Shown here in pieces: positions 12,519 to 25,474 of a stretch of DNA of 64,000 nucleotides. This DNA comes from Chrysoperla carnea (lineage: Eukaryota; Arthropoda; Insecta; Neuroptera; Chrysopidae). The DNA lies in the NCBI RefSeq assembly GCF_905475395.1, contig NC_058341.1, positions 36,533,501-36,597,500 of the forward strand, in the 5' to 3' direction. The notes beneath the pieces are model-generated. The model worked only from the letters and a program-made list of their open reading frames with translations, was not told the origin of the DNA and made no database searches. Positions within the stretch are counted from its first letter, which is position 1, and the number at the start of each line of letters is the position of its first letter. Both the position numbers and the translations under genes were made by a program.

Positions 12519-14525
12519 ATTTATGAATTAAAAAAATTATTTAAATACAAAATTTAAGATTGATTGATGACTCGCAACTTTATACTATGCTATTACAAAT
12601 CAGACTGATTAATCTTGACGTATAGTTGGATAACTTGACAAATTAAAATCAAAAATTTTAAATTTAAAAAAAAAATTGATCCAATGAAATTTTTGTGTGC
12701 TGATCGGACTGATTTTTATAAATAAATATCTATTTCTATACTTAATTAGCAAATAAATTTGTCGAATTATTAATTTTCACAAAATTAATAAAACTATAAT
12801 ATAATTAATTACGAGTATCATTAACCACAACAAAGTGTGTTTTTGTTTGACATATTCTGGTTAAAAATTTATACAAGATATTTCGCTAACATACGTCAAA
12901 AAAATTTTTTATTTCCAATTATTATAAATAAATTTTTATTTACAATTGTTACGGTAGTGTTTTTCTAATATATGTAATGTTCGAGTAAAAAATTAAAGGT
13001 AAATTGATAGTTTTTCAACAATAAATGCATTTCATTTTGAAACTATTTCTTGGAAAATTGGTTTTAAATAATCATATTCATATTTTGATGTAGTAAATTA
13101 CAAATTATTAAAGAGATAATATTGACATTTTCATTTAGTTTTTCATGTTAAATCGATTACGTTTATGTAATTTTAAATGTGCGTAATTCTATTGACTCAT
13201 GTAATTAAATAAATTTGTAAACTGTTCACTTATTTTAAGAGTCTTATAAAGGATTGTATAATATTTATCTAAATTATAATTTTTCCAAAATAAGGCCTTG
13301 TTTGGTTATATTTTTTAAGATAGTCCTATTGTGTAAATTTTTGGATACGTAAACCGTAACTAAACAATTAAAACTTTGAAAAGAGTTTTAGACTTAATCG
13401 AAATATACTTAGTTCATTAAACGATAGACTGTCTCTAAAAATAGAAAATTTTACAACACATAGCTATTTTTCGACACATAACTTAGTTAATTTATTCTGT
13501 CTATAAGCCGAAAACTTTAGTTCATGATAAAAAAGTTTCAAACAAAAGTTGTTTTTATTAAAGAACCAGTTGTAGTTTTTGAATGTTTGGTTTATATTTT
13601 ACAATGCAAAATTCATTAATCGATTTTGTCCAGTTTCGTTAACTTGAGATAATCAGGTTGCAACAATAGCTGAAATATTACGGGTGATTGGAGATCACAC
13701 GTTAGACAGCCAAGAATAAGTGAATTGGCAGCTAACAAAACTTACCTCCACAAATGACAAAACGGCTTTTTCATATTAAGGCTATCTTCAATTTCCGTAC
13801 TACTTTCACTGTAGCCACACGTATTTTGCTTTCGGAAACAATGTGTTATCTTCTATATATTTACGCTCGATTCCAGAGTCATGATTGCTAGCTAGCTATC
13901 GTGGTGCGTAAGGGACCTTAAAACCAATTTTCTAGCTCTGAAACGTGCTATAAAATTTCAACCCGCTATTTTTTTGATTTTTAATTTTTACTTTAACGGA
14001 GGAGCGAATATACGAATGAGTATTTCTTTTATTTTCTGTATGTACTGAGAAAATATGCTTTTCATCTTCTAATTTTTGGGAGACTCTTTTGAAATTACAT
14101 ATTAAGATCCTAAACACGAATTCGTTTAAAATTGGAAGAATAGGTTTATTATATGTTGACTTTTAAATGCTCCCAAAGGTCGAGGTTAGATTCAATATTA
14201 CTGACGAAATTTTACAATTATTGTGTATTCCTATTATGAAATTGTGGCGAATCGATCTCTTTACTTGGTTTTTCTTTTTCTTCAATCTTTTACGGTTTAA
14301 AATGCATATTTTTTGGGTTCCATAGAGGAACATGTTAAAATTACAGTACGCAGAAACAAATAAGCTAAATTGGTAACTTCATGAATATCTGTAACAAAAT
14401 TATGATTCTACCATCCTTCGTAACATATAAGCAGGGTATAATAAGTTTAGAAATTGCGATTATTGTTTAAATTGTTTACGCTACGTAGCTGTAAATTTTT
14501 AAATTAATAAAATTTCATAATTTAG
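12519..14525. other. Divergent intergenic region between TXNL1 and WDTC1
   Basis: Both genes read outward from this 2-kb AT-rich stretch, so it should carry both promoters and 5' UTRs. I see no clear TATA/initiator pair or coding exon. An open frame at 13932-14117 has no supporting features. Confidence 0.5.
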
Positions 14526-17500
14526 ATGAATACTCAAGATTCTCGAGGACATCGTCATGTGACGGAGAGTGTTGTGCACATGCTTAGGCAACGTGAATTC
14601 TCTGATGGGTATACGAGATCATTTCAAAAGGCAGCACATGTTACTGAAGGAATGATTAAACGTTTAGGACCTATTCACGAGCTACAAGGTCATAAAGGAT
14701 GTGTTAATTGTTTGGAATGGAGTGAAGATGGAAGGTTTAGTATTATATAATATTTTTATCATGATATTTCATAAATAATAACGTAAAAATTTCTCACAAA
14801 ATAGATTGTTGATATCTGGTTCGGATGATACGAAAGTTATTATTTGGGATCCAATGAGAAGAAAGCAGCTTTCTGTAATTCCAACTCGACATATTGGGAA
14901 TATTTTTTCAGTTAAAGTGTGTGCAAAAGTTTTTATCGAGTGTAAATTTTTTATTAGTGGCTTTAAGAGTTTGTAGTACTAAAAATAGTGCCCTCAATAA
15001 ACTGCAATCTTTTACTTTTTTCGGTAGTTGGAAGTATAATAAATTTATTTTTAATACGAAAGAAAATTCTAAAGAAAGTCACGAATAAAAAATTTCTACT
15101 CGAAATTTTAATGTATGTAGTATCTATAAGAGGATTAATTTTTCAGTTTTTACCGAGGACTAATTGCTCACAAATTGTTACTGGAGCTGGCGATACATTT
15201 GTTACTGTTATGAATGTTGAACATGGTGTTTCAAAATCTTCTAAAGCAACACCTTTATTACATTGTCGATGCCACGGAGGTCGTGTTAAGCGGATTGCTA
15301 CTGCTCCCGATTTGCCTGATATTTTTTGGTCAGCCGGAGAAGATGGTTTAGTATTGTAAGTCTTTTACCATTTACCATATTATATAAAAATAGTTAATAA
15401 TGTAGTTTACAACTTAAAACATTACTACCATTCATTTGGTAGTTGCAGAGCCGGATAAAAATTCCGAGGCCCTGGAACGAACATTTGGTGGAGGAAACCT
15501 TAAACTTTTTAGGTATAAGTAAACTGTCGCTTTCCAAACTAAGAAGTGTCAGATTTGGCAAGCGTTTTTGATTCATTGATGTTCGCAATCGATTTTTAAT
15601 GATCTTCAGTTTCGAGAAAGATCGAAGAAAGTAGATTGGGCATTATTTTGCAAAATTATTCGATACTGTAGTTGTTTACGATTGGAAATGATTGAATTCT
15701 CAGTAATACCTATTTTTAATATAAGTATTACTTAGGTATTACTTAGGTGGTAGTTTAATTTTTTTGAACTTATTTTGGTATTTGTTCGTAATTAGCCATA
15801 TAATTGTAAAAATTTTGAATTTTGGGATGTTGTAAGTAACATCCAATTGTTCACCTACGGTTTTTAGAAAATTGGGGTAAAAACAAACCCTATGTTTAAA
15901 AAATGTTTACAGGAGGAAAAATTTATTTCCAGAAAAATAATTTGCGTTTTTTTTGCGTTTTCAGGCAGTTTGATTTACGTGAACCTCACACATGTCCTGG
16001 AAGCCGATCATCAGACAGTGATGGTAGCAGTGGAGGTGGAAGTAGTATTGAAAGTCGAAGTGGAAGGACGGTATTAATTGATTTATGTCGTCATGCAGGG
16101 TGGCATGCTGAGGCAAAATGTATTTCTGTAAATGCAGTGAAACCTCATTTAATTGCAGTTGGAGCAAATGATTCATATGCTCGATTATATGATAGGCGAA
16201 TGATAAAAACATCAATTTTTAGGGTAAATTTATTTAATGCTATTGTATTTGTACGATTAAAATAAAAATTAATCTGTTATACATTGAATATAGCACCTTT
16301 TTGCTTTCATTTCTTAAAATTAGACTTTACAATTTATTTCTTAGAAATTTTCATTTGTGAAAAGTTAGAATATCTAGTATTTTAGTATAAATAAAAATAT
16401 TTGATTTAAGGAATTTGTTACAGAGTGATCGCGGTGTTGATTTTTTGGATCGACAAGCATGTTTAGCACGTGTATCTGTGCCAGATGAATCAGTTCCTCT
16501 ACAAAGTGCTCGATATTTTACACCAGGTCATTTAGGCTCGTTAAATACCTCGAATGTTGAAGAGAATACACCAGATAGAAATTTTAAATTAGCTACAACA
16601 TACGTATCATTTTCACCATTGGGTGATGAATTATTAGTGAACCTAGGTGGTGATCATATTTACCTTTATGATATTAATAATACGAATAATTATACTTATA
16701 AATTAACAAAGCCTCCAAAAATGACTGAAGATAATGGTTTAATAAGTTCTGGAGATACGGGTAGTAGTGGGAATAATGGAATTGTTTTAAAAACTTGTTG
16801 CTCAACATTAAATGTATGTATAATACAGACACTCGATAGGATGAAGGTGTTACAACAAATATAAAATATTTATAAAATGATATAATAATATTCATATAAA
16901 ATACTGAGATGAATAATTGTAATTCATTAATTTAATCAAAATATGGTATCAACTTCATCCACTTGTTCCTTTAAATAATAATACTTATAATTTTAATGGC
17001 GTAAATATATCTTTAGTTGATTTATGTTCTGGCCTGAGTTTTAAGTTTCTCCATTCTCTCCATTGGAACTTCGCCTTTTTATTCGTTGTCAAAAAACCGT
17101 AAGGTCATCAATAAACGTAGTAATTTCGCGTTTTTTCATTTTTGCCGCTTTGGGCTTTTGAGAATTAATTGTTCTTTGTTTAAACTGTACCATGTAGTAA
17201 CTTTCAGAAACTTTTCTTCGCTTAGTTTTTATACCAGAACAGTCTTAATAATGATAATGGAACATAAGACAGGTACCGCAAATGAGTTCCTTTCATCTAG
17301 ACCAAGGGGTCCTTTGTGCCCTTCTTGAGAACAACCTGTCACCCGAAGGCGAAACGTCTTCGGGTAAGTGATGCTATTTTAAGCAGATGACGCTATAGAA
17401 TTCTGTTGAGGCCAAATGGTACGAAGCAAACCCAAAAATTCTCCGAATTTCTCCTAAGATTGATAAATCCTAGGTTTCAAGTTTCTGCTGGTGCAAATAA

Positions 17501-20281
17501 TTATATGGAGGTTTCATTGTCCTCCGTATACGCCCTATTAGTGGGAACATCATAGATCCCCATGCTATGAAGGTGGTAGTTCAATCGACATTGTCCTGTC
17601 AAGAGCCCCATCACTCTTCTCAACTATGCTCTAGTAAGTTTCAGGCGAGCAAAGTCTAATGGCCAAGTTGTTACACACATTTTGGCCTGTCACATGCCCT
17701 GCGCATTCCTTTCGTGACAACGAGTCCGCTGCTTCATTACCTTTAACTTCAGAGTTTCCCAGTACCCAGATTAGCCTGACTGTGTTATTCAGTGCCAGGC
17801 TATTCAGTTCCTCGAAGCATTCATAAAACTACCCTCGATTGAAACTTTGCACTTCAAGGGCTCGAAGAGTTAGTTAGAGTTAAAGTCAAAGTTAAATGAG
17901 AATTGTAAATATATATTGAGTTTATTAAATGATATTACAGGAATCGTTCCCTAGCGAGGAGATGTCATTTGATGAAGTTCCTGGAAATCTAACTATTGTG
18001 CCTACTTCAACACCTGAATGTTCATGTCAGTATATAAAACGAGCGGATAGTTTAATGAAACGAAAATGGTTAGGTGATTATTATGCCGCTGCACGATATT
18101 ATTTAATAGCATTAAATACACGTGGTGGTATACGTTCGATAAAAGGACGCCGTGCATTGATTGGTATTGTGTACGCTTTAATAAAATTAAAATGGTGGAA
18201 AGCAGCAAAAGCTTGGATGAATTTATTACGTGGACATCATTCAAAATATTCATCTGAGTATACACGTTTAACTGAAGCTTTACAAAAACCGAATTCCGAA
18301 TGTTTGGTAATACCAGGTAAATTATAATCACTATTACTTTTCATTATACCTTGACGTAGATCTTCAGGGTCATCTAAAAATCATCTCGAGCTCATTTTTT
18401 CGTAAATTGAATAGACTCAAAAATTGAATGTCAAAATCTAACACATGAAGTATAATTTTGGATTCAGTGTCTCATACTTCGAACCATAGATTATAGTTTT
18501 ATTGAAGGGTAATAAATCTTTTAATTTAAAGTGGTCTTCTAAATCTTAGCAGTATCGAGCCCAATGTGGCTTGTAAATGACCTTAAGGCCAAGATCAAAT
18601 TCAAGGAATATAAAAAATGCCTCCCTTGAAATCCAATTTTTTTTGTTCGAACAATTTTTCTTTATTTTGGTTAACCTATAAGATGATTTCTTGTGGCCTT
18701 ATTTTATAGATTAGTCAATTATTATAAGATAATTTGAAAAACTCATCTTAATAACTTTAGTAGTTTTCTAATAGACAATTATATTTTTTAAGGTGGGTTA
18801 CAAAACGATGATCAAATTACAATCCATAAATCACAGCAAGAAACTACATGGCGATCAGCTGCTGTAGATTATCAAGCTAGATTTGTGGGACATTGTAATA
18901 CGACAACTGATATTAAAGAAGCAGCGTTTATTGGCCCTACTGGTAATTATATTGCTGCTGGCTCTGATGATGGAGTATTGTATATATGGAAACGGGATAG
19001 TTGTGCATTAGTAACAGCTTATCATGCAGATACCTCAATTGTAAATTGTGTCCAACCACATCCGTCAACATGTTTAATAGCAACTAGTGGTATTGAAACA
19101 GTTGTTAAATTGTGGCAACCACTGTCCGATGTAAGTATCGTCATTATTTTCAAATTTATTATTGGTTGATGAATTGGCGAAATTAACACAAAGCGACTCA
19201 AATATTCTAAGGATCTTCAGCTGATTTATGACTTTCCTTCAAAAGCTTCAACTCTCGACTTCTTTTTCCCAGTAGTGACTTTTTTCCTTTTCTATAATTG
19301 CTCTTTCCTTGATGAGAATTTCTCTTTTTTTGATATTTGGTCATTTGTTTGTTTCTATTTGATATGGCACATTTGTTGAAATTATTAATCTTTTTAACTT
19401 TCAATGCAAAATTATTCATTTGCAAGATTAGAAGATTAGATACAAGTATAAAATTGTTACCTAGACGTTTGGTTTTTTTGATTGGCAATTTTTTGTGTTT
19501 TGGCTACTTTGCCGATATTTATGGTAAACAATGTTACAGTTATTCCACTAAAAATAATTTCAAAAGGTGTTGAATGATGTAGTTTAAAATAACTTAAGTC
19601 GCAATTTTTTTAACGTAAAAATTTCTTCGAAGAAAAAATTAACACTCTCCTATTTTTTGTGTGTATAGGTTTCGGAATATACTATATACTGGAATGGGTT
19701 TTAAACTTGAGAGCCTCACCTTTTTGGGTATGGTCCTACAAACATAGGGATTTTCCTAGAATGAGCTACATTCGAGCTAAAATATCTTGCAAGATTTCTA
19801 ACAACAACCCCTGTATATATCGTGTGTTTCTCTATAAACTTCCTATCTCAACTGTTTCATTTCTTTCTCGAGCCAGACAGACAACGACCTGTTCATTTCA
19901 AAATGTTTTTCAAACAATATTTGATCGTTCAATTTTATTGAAAAAAGAAAAGGAAAGGAATACCCACCTTTATATAATATAGAATATAGGTTTATATATT
20001 TATTCAATTTTTAAGTAAGATTATATTCTTGGTTTTTAAAAACTCTTACTTACCCGGGTTCGATGATACATCGATTAATTGCTTTTTTATTCAAATTTAT
20101 TTTTTAGAATGATATTGAAAATGGAAAACATGTTGTGTCGGATATATGGCAGGCAGCAGAATCAAATCAACAACGAATTGCAATGAATCCATTTGAAACA
20201 ATGATTGTCAATTTAGGATATGAGGTAGATATGATTAATCCACGATTTCCTCAGCAGATGCCCCTTTGCCAAACCAGCTAA
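14526..20281 (+). CDS. WDTC1: WD and tetratricopeptide repeat protein 1 (adipose), 688 aa, 8 exons
   Basis: Exons are 14526-14734, 14805-14916, 15147-15355, 15965-16223, 16424-16813, 17941-18316, 18793-19130 and 20108-20281. All are GT-AG, phases agree, and the sum is 689 codons with the TAA stop. N-terminal WD40 repeats include LQGHKGCVNCLEWSEDGR, LLISGSDDTKVIIWDP and GRVKRIATAP with FWSAGEDGL. Exon 5 carries TYVSFSPLGDELLVNLGGD. Exon 6 encodes the helical TPR-type segment (SLMKRKWLGDYYAAARYYL). Exon 7 returns to WD40 with GHCNTTTDIKEAAFIG, SGSDDG-like AAGSDDGVLYIW and NCVQPHPSTCLIATSGIE. The human protein has 677 residues with this order. Known WDTC1/adp is an anti-adiposity factor acting as a DDB1-CUL4 ligase adaptor and chromatin-associated repressor. 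Exon 4 adds a serine/glycine-rich insert after DLREPHTCPG. AATAAA at 20504 is a likely polyadenylation signal. Confidence 0.93.
15446..15600. mobile_element. Possible hAT-type end in WDTC1 intron 3
   Basis: CAGAGCCGGATAAAAATTCC with AGGCCCTGG shortly after resembles terminal repeats of some hAT elements (CAGRGCCGGAT...). Only one end is visible and there is no open reading frame; the right boundary is arbitrary. Confidence 0.3.
17490..17870 (-). mobile_element. Decayed LINE (non-LTR retrotransposon) with RNase H remnant, antisense in WDTC1 intron 5
   Basis: Read on the minus strand, about 17690-17800 encodes RLIWVLGNSEVKGNEAADS, matching the RNase H pattern WVPGHSGxxGNExAD, followed by SLSRKE. 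After a frame change, about 17605-17510 encodes LLTGQCRLNYHLHSMGIYD and later EDNETS, matching the tail found after RNase H in many insect LINEs (LTGHCRLNYHLHRMG...EDEETP). There are in-frame stops and at least one frameshift, so it is dead. Its higher GC content differs from the intron around it, and repeat-derived sequence probably extends left to about 17.1 kb. Confidence 0.75.
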
Positions 20282-22287
20282 CAGTGCAATATTATTAATT
20301 TGTTTGAGAGTACATACAAGTTTTATTTACACATTTATGAATTATTACTACTATTATTTTTATTCGTAAATATTCTAATTTGACTATTTAGTTATCAAAA
20401 AACATATTGTACTCCCCCTCTCATTCCTTATAAGGATTGTTTTTTTTATTTTTATTTCACAGATAGTGTATAAATAATATATTAAAGAGCTTTGTAATTA
20501 ACTAATAAAATATTTAATATATAAAAAAATTATTACACATTTCATAACACAAAATTTTAATTTCTAAATTTATTAAAATAGTGAGTTAAATTAAATAATT
20601 TTTTATCATAAAATTCGTTATAATTTGTATTTAAAGTTAAAAATAATACAATTAAGGCTAGGGTTAGTCGTAATATTTGACGTACAACTTTTTCCTTTAT
20701 AAAAACTTTCACAACCGAGGATTTCTCTGCCAGTCTCTTTTTCTAGGCTCTTAAAAGAAAAATATGTTATACACGACCTTGACAACAGTCTCTTTTGCTA
20801 GCCATTCTAAAACGACTGCCAAATACAACGCCTGACTCTAGGCAATGTATACTGGGAGCCTGTTACATTAAAAGCTCTATTATATAAATTTAAGAAGGAT
20901 TTATGGAGTTTTTCGTTCATCTAAAATGTAAATAAATAATGGTGGAGTGAAAGAATAAAGCTTACCGAAAAGATACATATTAAAACTTGAGAGGGCTTGA
21001 GATATATCAGATTTCCATATCACTCTTATACATTTATATCTCAGGTTGTTACTCTTGGGGCCACGCGCTAGTGATCCACCATATATCTGTATGATTCAAG
21101 TTTGTCATGGAAATTTCTTTCGTAATCTAAGAAATGAAGCAGGATAAAGGTCAATAGGTTGCAATTCTAAGGAACAGGAACAATATACTTTTTATGGGTC
21201 CCGGCTCAAAATGTTCGTATGAGTGTGTAGAACAAAGCCAATGCTTATAGCAAAACTGATCGTAATTTAATGTGTTTATTTTCTGATGGTATGAAATTTA
21301 TAAGGACTCTAGAAAGACTCTAGAATAATACCTGCTAATGGTTATTTAGAAGAAATTATTCTGCCGTTCATGGAATCAGCTTACATAGACTTTAAGTAAA
21401 TTTTTAAATAATATTTAAATTGTAACTCACATTTATTTAATTTTAAAATACAAATTGTTGCGAATTTTGTGATTTAAGATATACTATTTAATTGGTTGAT
21501 AATTACTTTGAATCAAAAAAAGCTTCTGATTAATTGAGATATTTAAATGTGTATTTTAATACTGCAATATTCAATCATACTATGATTTGAATCTTAATTG
21601 GCTAATATTTGTCACATAAACAAAAACCTCTCATTAGGCTATTAGTTTTCAGTAAATTCAGATCTGTAAGTTATTTTGAATAAGAAAAAAACATATAACT
21701 ACTGAAATTGATTCTTCGTAGGCATTTTTTGGATTTTATTATCAATTTCACGCCACTACGAGAGACTACTATTAGAAGAAAGATTCAAACCATTGAGGAT
21801 CTGATAAACAGAAAGATATTTGATAGCAGAGATATCACTTGGGTAGCCGCTTTATTCCTTAATATTGCTTTTATAATTAGTTGAATCTAATTGTTTGTAA
21901 GTTTTATTAAGCTAGAATTTTAGAAAGTTTGTATTATTTTTTTAAATTGTAATTTCCTTGTGCTAACTGATTGATTACACATCTGATATTCCGTAAAGAA
22001 ATGTGGATAAAGTTTTTTTTTTATTATTTCAGTTATTTGAGTTAAATTTTTTGTTTTTGTTTTTCTTTTGTTAGCGGTATCGACTACTCGGACCATTAGC
22101 TCAATTATACTTTTAACTTCATACCCATTCAATTAAAGTAAGTATAGGATAAAGTTTTAGCATTAAAAATATTTTGGATAAGCTAAAAAAAAAATTCTAG
22201 CTTGGCTTTATTTATATTTTTATGTTTTAATAATTGCTGGTTTCTTTATAATCGAGAAAATAAAACCGAAAAAACATTATGACCCAG
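20282..22287. other. Intergenic, AT-rich
   Basis: This holds the WDTC1 3' end and then no recognisable gene, RNA or element. Short open frames here are random. Confidence 0.5.
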
Positions 22288-22608
22288 GTAAAAACTTCAC
22301 ACAAGTTGATTTCTATGGAGGCTGGTGGAAAATTTTTGTCTGAGTGCAATCAACAATTTTATAATCATGCGAACTTGTGCTTTTTCGATTTACGCCCATA
22401 AAATGGGAAAGAATTACCCTACTTCCTTATACCACTCGAGGACGAATGAAATAAAGAGAATGTGGTGTCCGGAAGATGGGTACTTCTGTCCCATTTTATG
22501 GGCGTAAATCGAAAAAGTACAAGTTTGCATGAACATGATTTGTACAAAGTACACTCAGATAAACATTTTCCACCAACTTCCATAAAAATCTACATGTGCG
22601 AAGTTTTT
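22288..22608. mobile_element. Foldback (long inverted repeat) element
   Basis: Arms of about 120 bases (22288-22409 and 22489-22608) are inverted copies around an 80-base centre. Examples are TTTTTCGATTTACGCCCATA and its complement, GGTGGAAAAT with ATTTTCCACC, and AAAAACTTC with GAAGTTTTTT at the tips. Divergence is low next to the centre and rises outward. There is no coding capacity. An open frame at 22325-22507 is simply one arm read through. Confidence 0.8.
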
Positions 22609-23498
22609 TCTTGAATTAAATACCTTATTTCCTCGACTATTGTTTTTAATTTTCATTGAAACGGGAAAAATGTACGTTAGAGTAAAATTTCGAATTACGT
22701 TACCTCCAACGTCTATCTGAAAATATGTTTAAAAGTGGAATTTGAAATTTCGTTATCAATATTGTTTGAATTATAGAACCAAATTCTTAATGGCGATTTG
22801 TTTTTAGTCCTAACTTAGGCAATCAATTGTAAATACAAATGTTAATTTTTACAAATATTAACTAACTATGACCTTTGTAACCAAATTAAAAACCTTCAAT
22901 TTTTATTTGCCATTAGGTGAGCTAACGATAAATGTGAATAATATGTTAAACTAAGCTTTTTGTTTAATTATTAATCTATGAGAAATTTTTGCACGTTATT
23001 AAATCTTTTTTATTTCTTTTTTCAATTAGTTCGTACAGTACATACTTAATATATGGAAGTAAATGTGTATTGCAAAAATTAATACACGAATGGACTTAAA
23101 TGTCCCTTTATTAAATATTAAAGTCATTGAATATTGCAGTGTTAAAAAAATTATACACAAAAATTTGAAAATGTATTCTAGTTATGAAATGAAATATTTC
23201 TAATTTTATTTCAGCTTTTAGATGACGTAATTGAACTGTATTAAAAAAAATATTGAACCATCCAAATAATGGGACCGATTACAAACTATAAAATAGATTA
23301 AAAAAAGTAATAATCCCAGTGCTGTGTTCATGTGGAGAAGTTAAAATGTGTGCGTGAATAAACGTAAATATCAAATGCGGGTTTGTACAATAACACATGC
23401 TATCACATAGTACAAGAGCCAGTGATAAAATATTTTTAGCTGTTTGGTGTAGGTTTCTCGTGGACGTAAAATGTTTATAACTTTTCGATGCGTGTGCA

Positions 23499-24120
23499 GG
23501 TCGCACCATCTTTTATGTTGGTATGTAAACGTTTAATAGCTTTGAAATTTGTCAACCTATTGAGTTGCTTAGACATGTTTTTGAATCGTCAAGACGTCAA
23601 TTCAGTACAATTCTAACCATGAAACCATATGTTAACACAACGTCCAGCATATCGTGGCCAACAGGCACCGTCTAACAACGCTATTTGTCGTTTGGTGTCA
23701 AATTTTGGAGAGCCCGAGACAATGGGAGATCGTCAACATGTCGTTCATCAACGACCATGGTGTTTCAGTGAACTGGTTGAAGCGGTCAGAGAGAGCGTTT
23801 TCCAAAATTCTTAAGTGTCGTATCGACACCAAATAATCGCTCGAATGGTTGGCATTGAACCTGATTTTTTGAAGCAAATTGAATGATTGACGAGGCCTAT
23901 TTTACACTCTCTGGCAGCGTTAATAAGCAAAATTGTACCATTTGAGGAACGGAGAATCTATACGAGATCCATGAAACATTGCGTGCCCAAAAAGTGACTG
24001 TTTGACTAACCCAGATAAATTGCAAAAGATTTAATTGAATAAAAATAATTCATATACAGAAATCGGTTTAAAAAAAAAGTTATTCAATGTTTACGTACCG
24101 ATATAAAAGATGGCGCACCC
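23499..24120 (+). mobile_element. Mariner/Tc1-like DNA transposon remnant with both terminal inverted repeats
   Basis: Terminal repeats of about 32 bases lie at 23499-23530 and 24089-24120: CACCATCTTTTATGTTGGTA on the left, and GGCGCACC after ATATAAAAGAT on the right, complementary with a few mismatches and ending in GTTTACGTACC/GTATGTAAAC. Between them is a broken transposase frame. The full element is only about 620 bases, so most of the gene between the DNA-binding and catalytic parts has been deleted. Confidence 0.85.
23600..24010 (+). pseudogene. Degraded mariner/Tc1-type transposase
   Basis: The 5' part (from about 23629) reads like the N-terminal helix-turn-helix region of this transposase class: QRPAYRGQQAPSNNAICRLV, then a RPW/AVRESV stretch. 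After an internal deletion, 23884-24010 reads MIDEAYFTLSGSVNKQNC, then GTENLYEIHE and AQKVTV, the block around an aspartate of the DDE/D catalytic triad (consensus DEAHFxLxGxVNxQNxRxW). Two TGG tryptophan codons have become TGA. It cannot encode an active enzyme. Confidence 0.8.
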
Positions 24121-24174
24121 GTTATGTATATTGATATCTTGATTTATCTTAAGTTACGGTTGAAACAATATAGT

Positions 24175-24185
24175 GGGGGGGGGGG
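24175..24185. repeat. Homopolymer G(11)
   Basis: Eleven consecutive G in otherwise AT-rich DNA, 55 bases after the mariner-like element. A similar G(12) tract lies at 63704-63715. Confidence 0.9.
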
Positions 24186-24915
24186 CGAAAGCAATTATAA
24201 TCGCTTGCTTTTAGTATGATGATTACTTTTTTATTCATGTTTGTGGGAAAATCAGAAACCTGTGCATGATTGAGATAAATATTCAAGCAGTAAAATTGTA
24301 TATAATAATTACTGTATTTTACAAAATAACTACAAGAACACAAGATGTAAGAGGTTATGGGATCGATTCCAGCCCAGATGTGTATGCTTTGTTGATTTTA
24401 CGTATTGTCTTCTTACGTATTTTTCGACAATTATTTTTGTATATATTTTGCTTTTTGTTATTACAATGAATTTAATTCCTGCCGAATCAATAGAAAGTCT
24501 AACAAATTTTGTTAAAAGTAACAATTGTAAGAATAACTGTGTTGGAAGAATAGCTACCACTCATTGTTATTTCACTAAGCGCGCAGTGTAATTTCATGAG
24601 CGTTTGTATCATCCGATCATAGCCATCAAGATATCCCAATAAAGCATAAACTGTAGTGATCTACGGAGAATACCAGATTATTGGAATGGTATTCTAAATA
24701 TTTTTTATTGGCTCTTGTCCTAATACATAAAATGTACGTGATGATTTAAAATGTGTGAAATATTTATTTTCTTCCCAAACTTTTGTGTAAGTAAATTATT
24801 ATGTGATTTAAAAAATCAAATTTTAAAATGCACATTGTTGTTGCATGATAATGTTTTTTTCTGTTCGTTATGAGATAGTTTTATGCCTTATTTATTATTT
24901 TTGTACGGATAATCA

Positions 24916-24938
24916 AAAATAATAATAATAATAATAAT
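24916..24938. repeat. (AAT)n microsatellite
   Basis: About seven uninterrupted AAT units. Confidence 0.9.
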
Positions 24939-25474
24939 ATATTATGATAATGTACTTAAAATTGATTTTTTTTTATTGTGCGTTAAATTAGACCTTTTTG
25001 ATGTTTATAATTTCCATTAGACTTGGAGACATTGCCAGAAAATGTGAAGTCATTTTTTAACAATTATGGTGATCTTTAATAGGTAAAATTACGTAATTAT
25101 TGACAAGGTTTAAGATATAAGGGATGGCACGCCGGACAAATGACTAGAGCGACATGAGAGTAGTCCTCAATTTTAAGCTGTAAATTCTTAGACAGATTAA
25201 TATATTTTAAAGTGCTGTCTTGTCTTATAATTTTTTTAAGCCTGTCTCCTAAGAATATTATAAGACAGCATTTAAGCAAGCCAAGTCGAAACGAATCAAC
25301 TTTCGGTATATAATGCTTTTTGAATTGAGAATACACAGAAATTATTTCGAAGATGAATCCATTTAATCGTTTCTGAGAAACTCTTTAACAGATATACATA
25401 TATACTACTTACAAACATACATACATACTCTTGTATCTAGTTCAGAAGCCCCAGTAGAGACTAATATATGTAAA

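Noticed and set aside
15961-16215. Minus-strand frame with many His/Leu
   Set aside because: Antisense shadow of WDTC1 exon 4.
22325-22507. 60-codon open frame
   Set aside because: It is one arm and the centre of a foldback element.
24340-24400. tRNA-derived SINE suggested by GGGATCGATTCCAGCCC
   Set aside because: This looks like a Pol III B box, but no A box lies at the right distance upstream and no second copy is visible in the window.
25097-25336. 79-codon minus-strand open frame
   Set aside because: No motif, no splice context and no neighbouring element that would explain it; probably chance.
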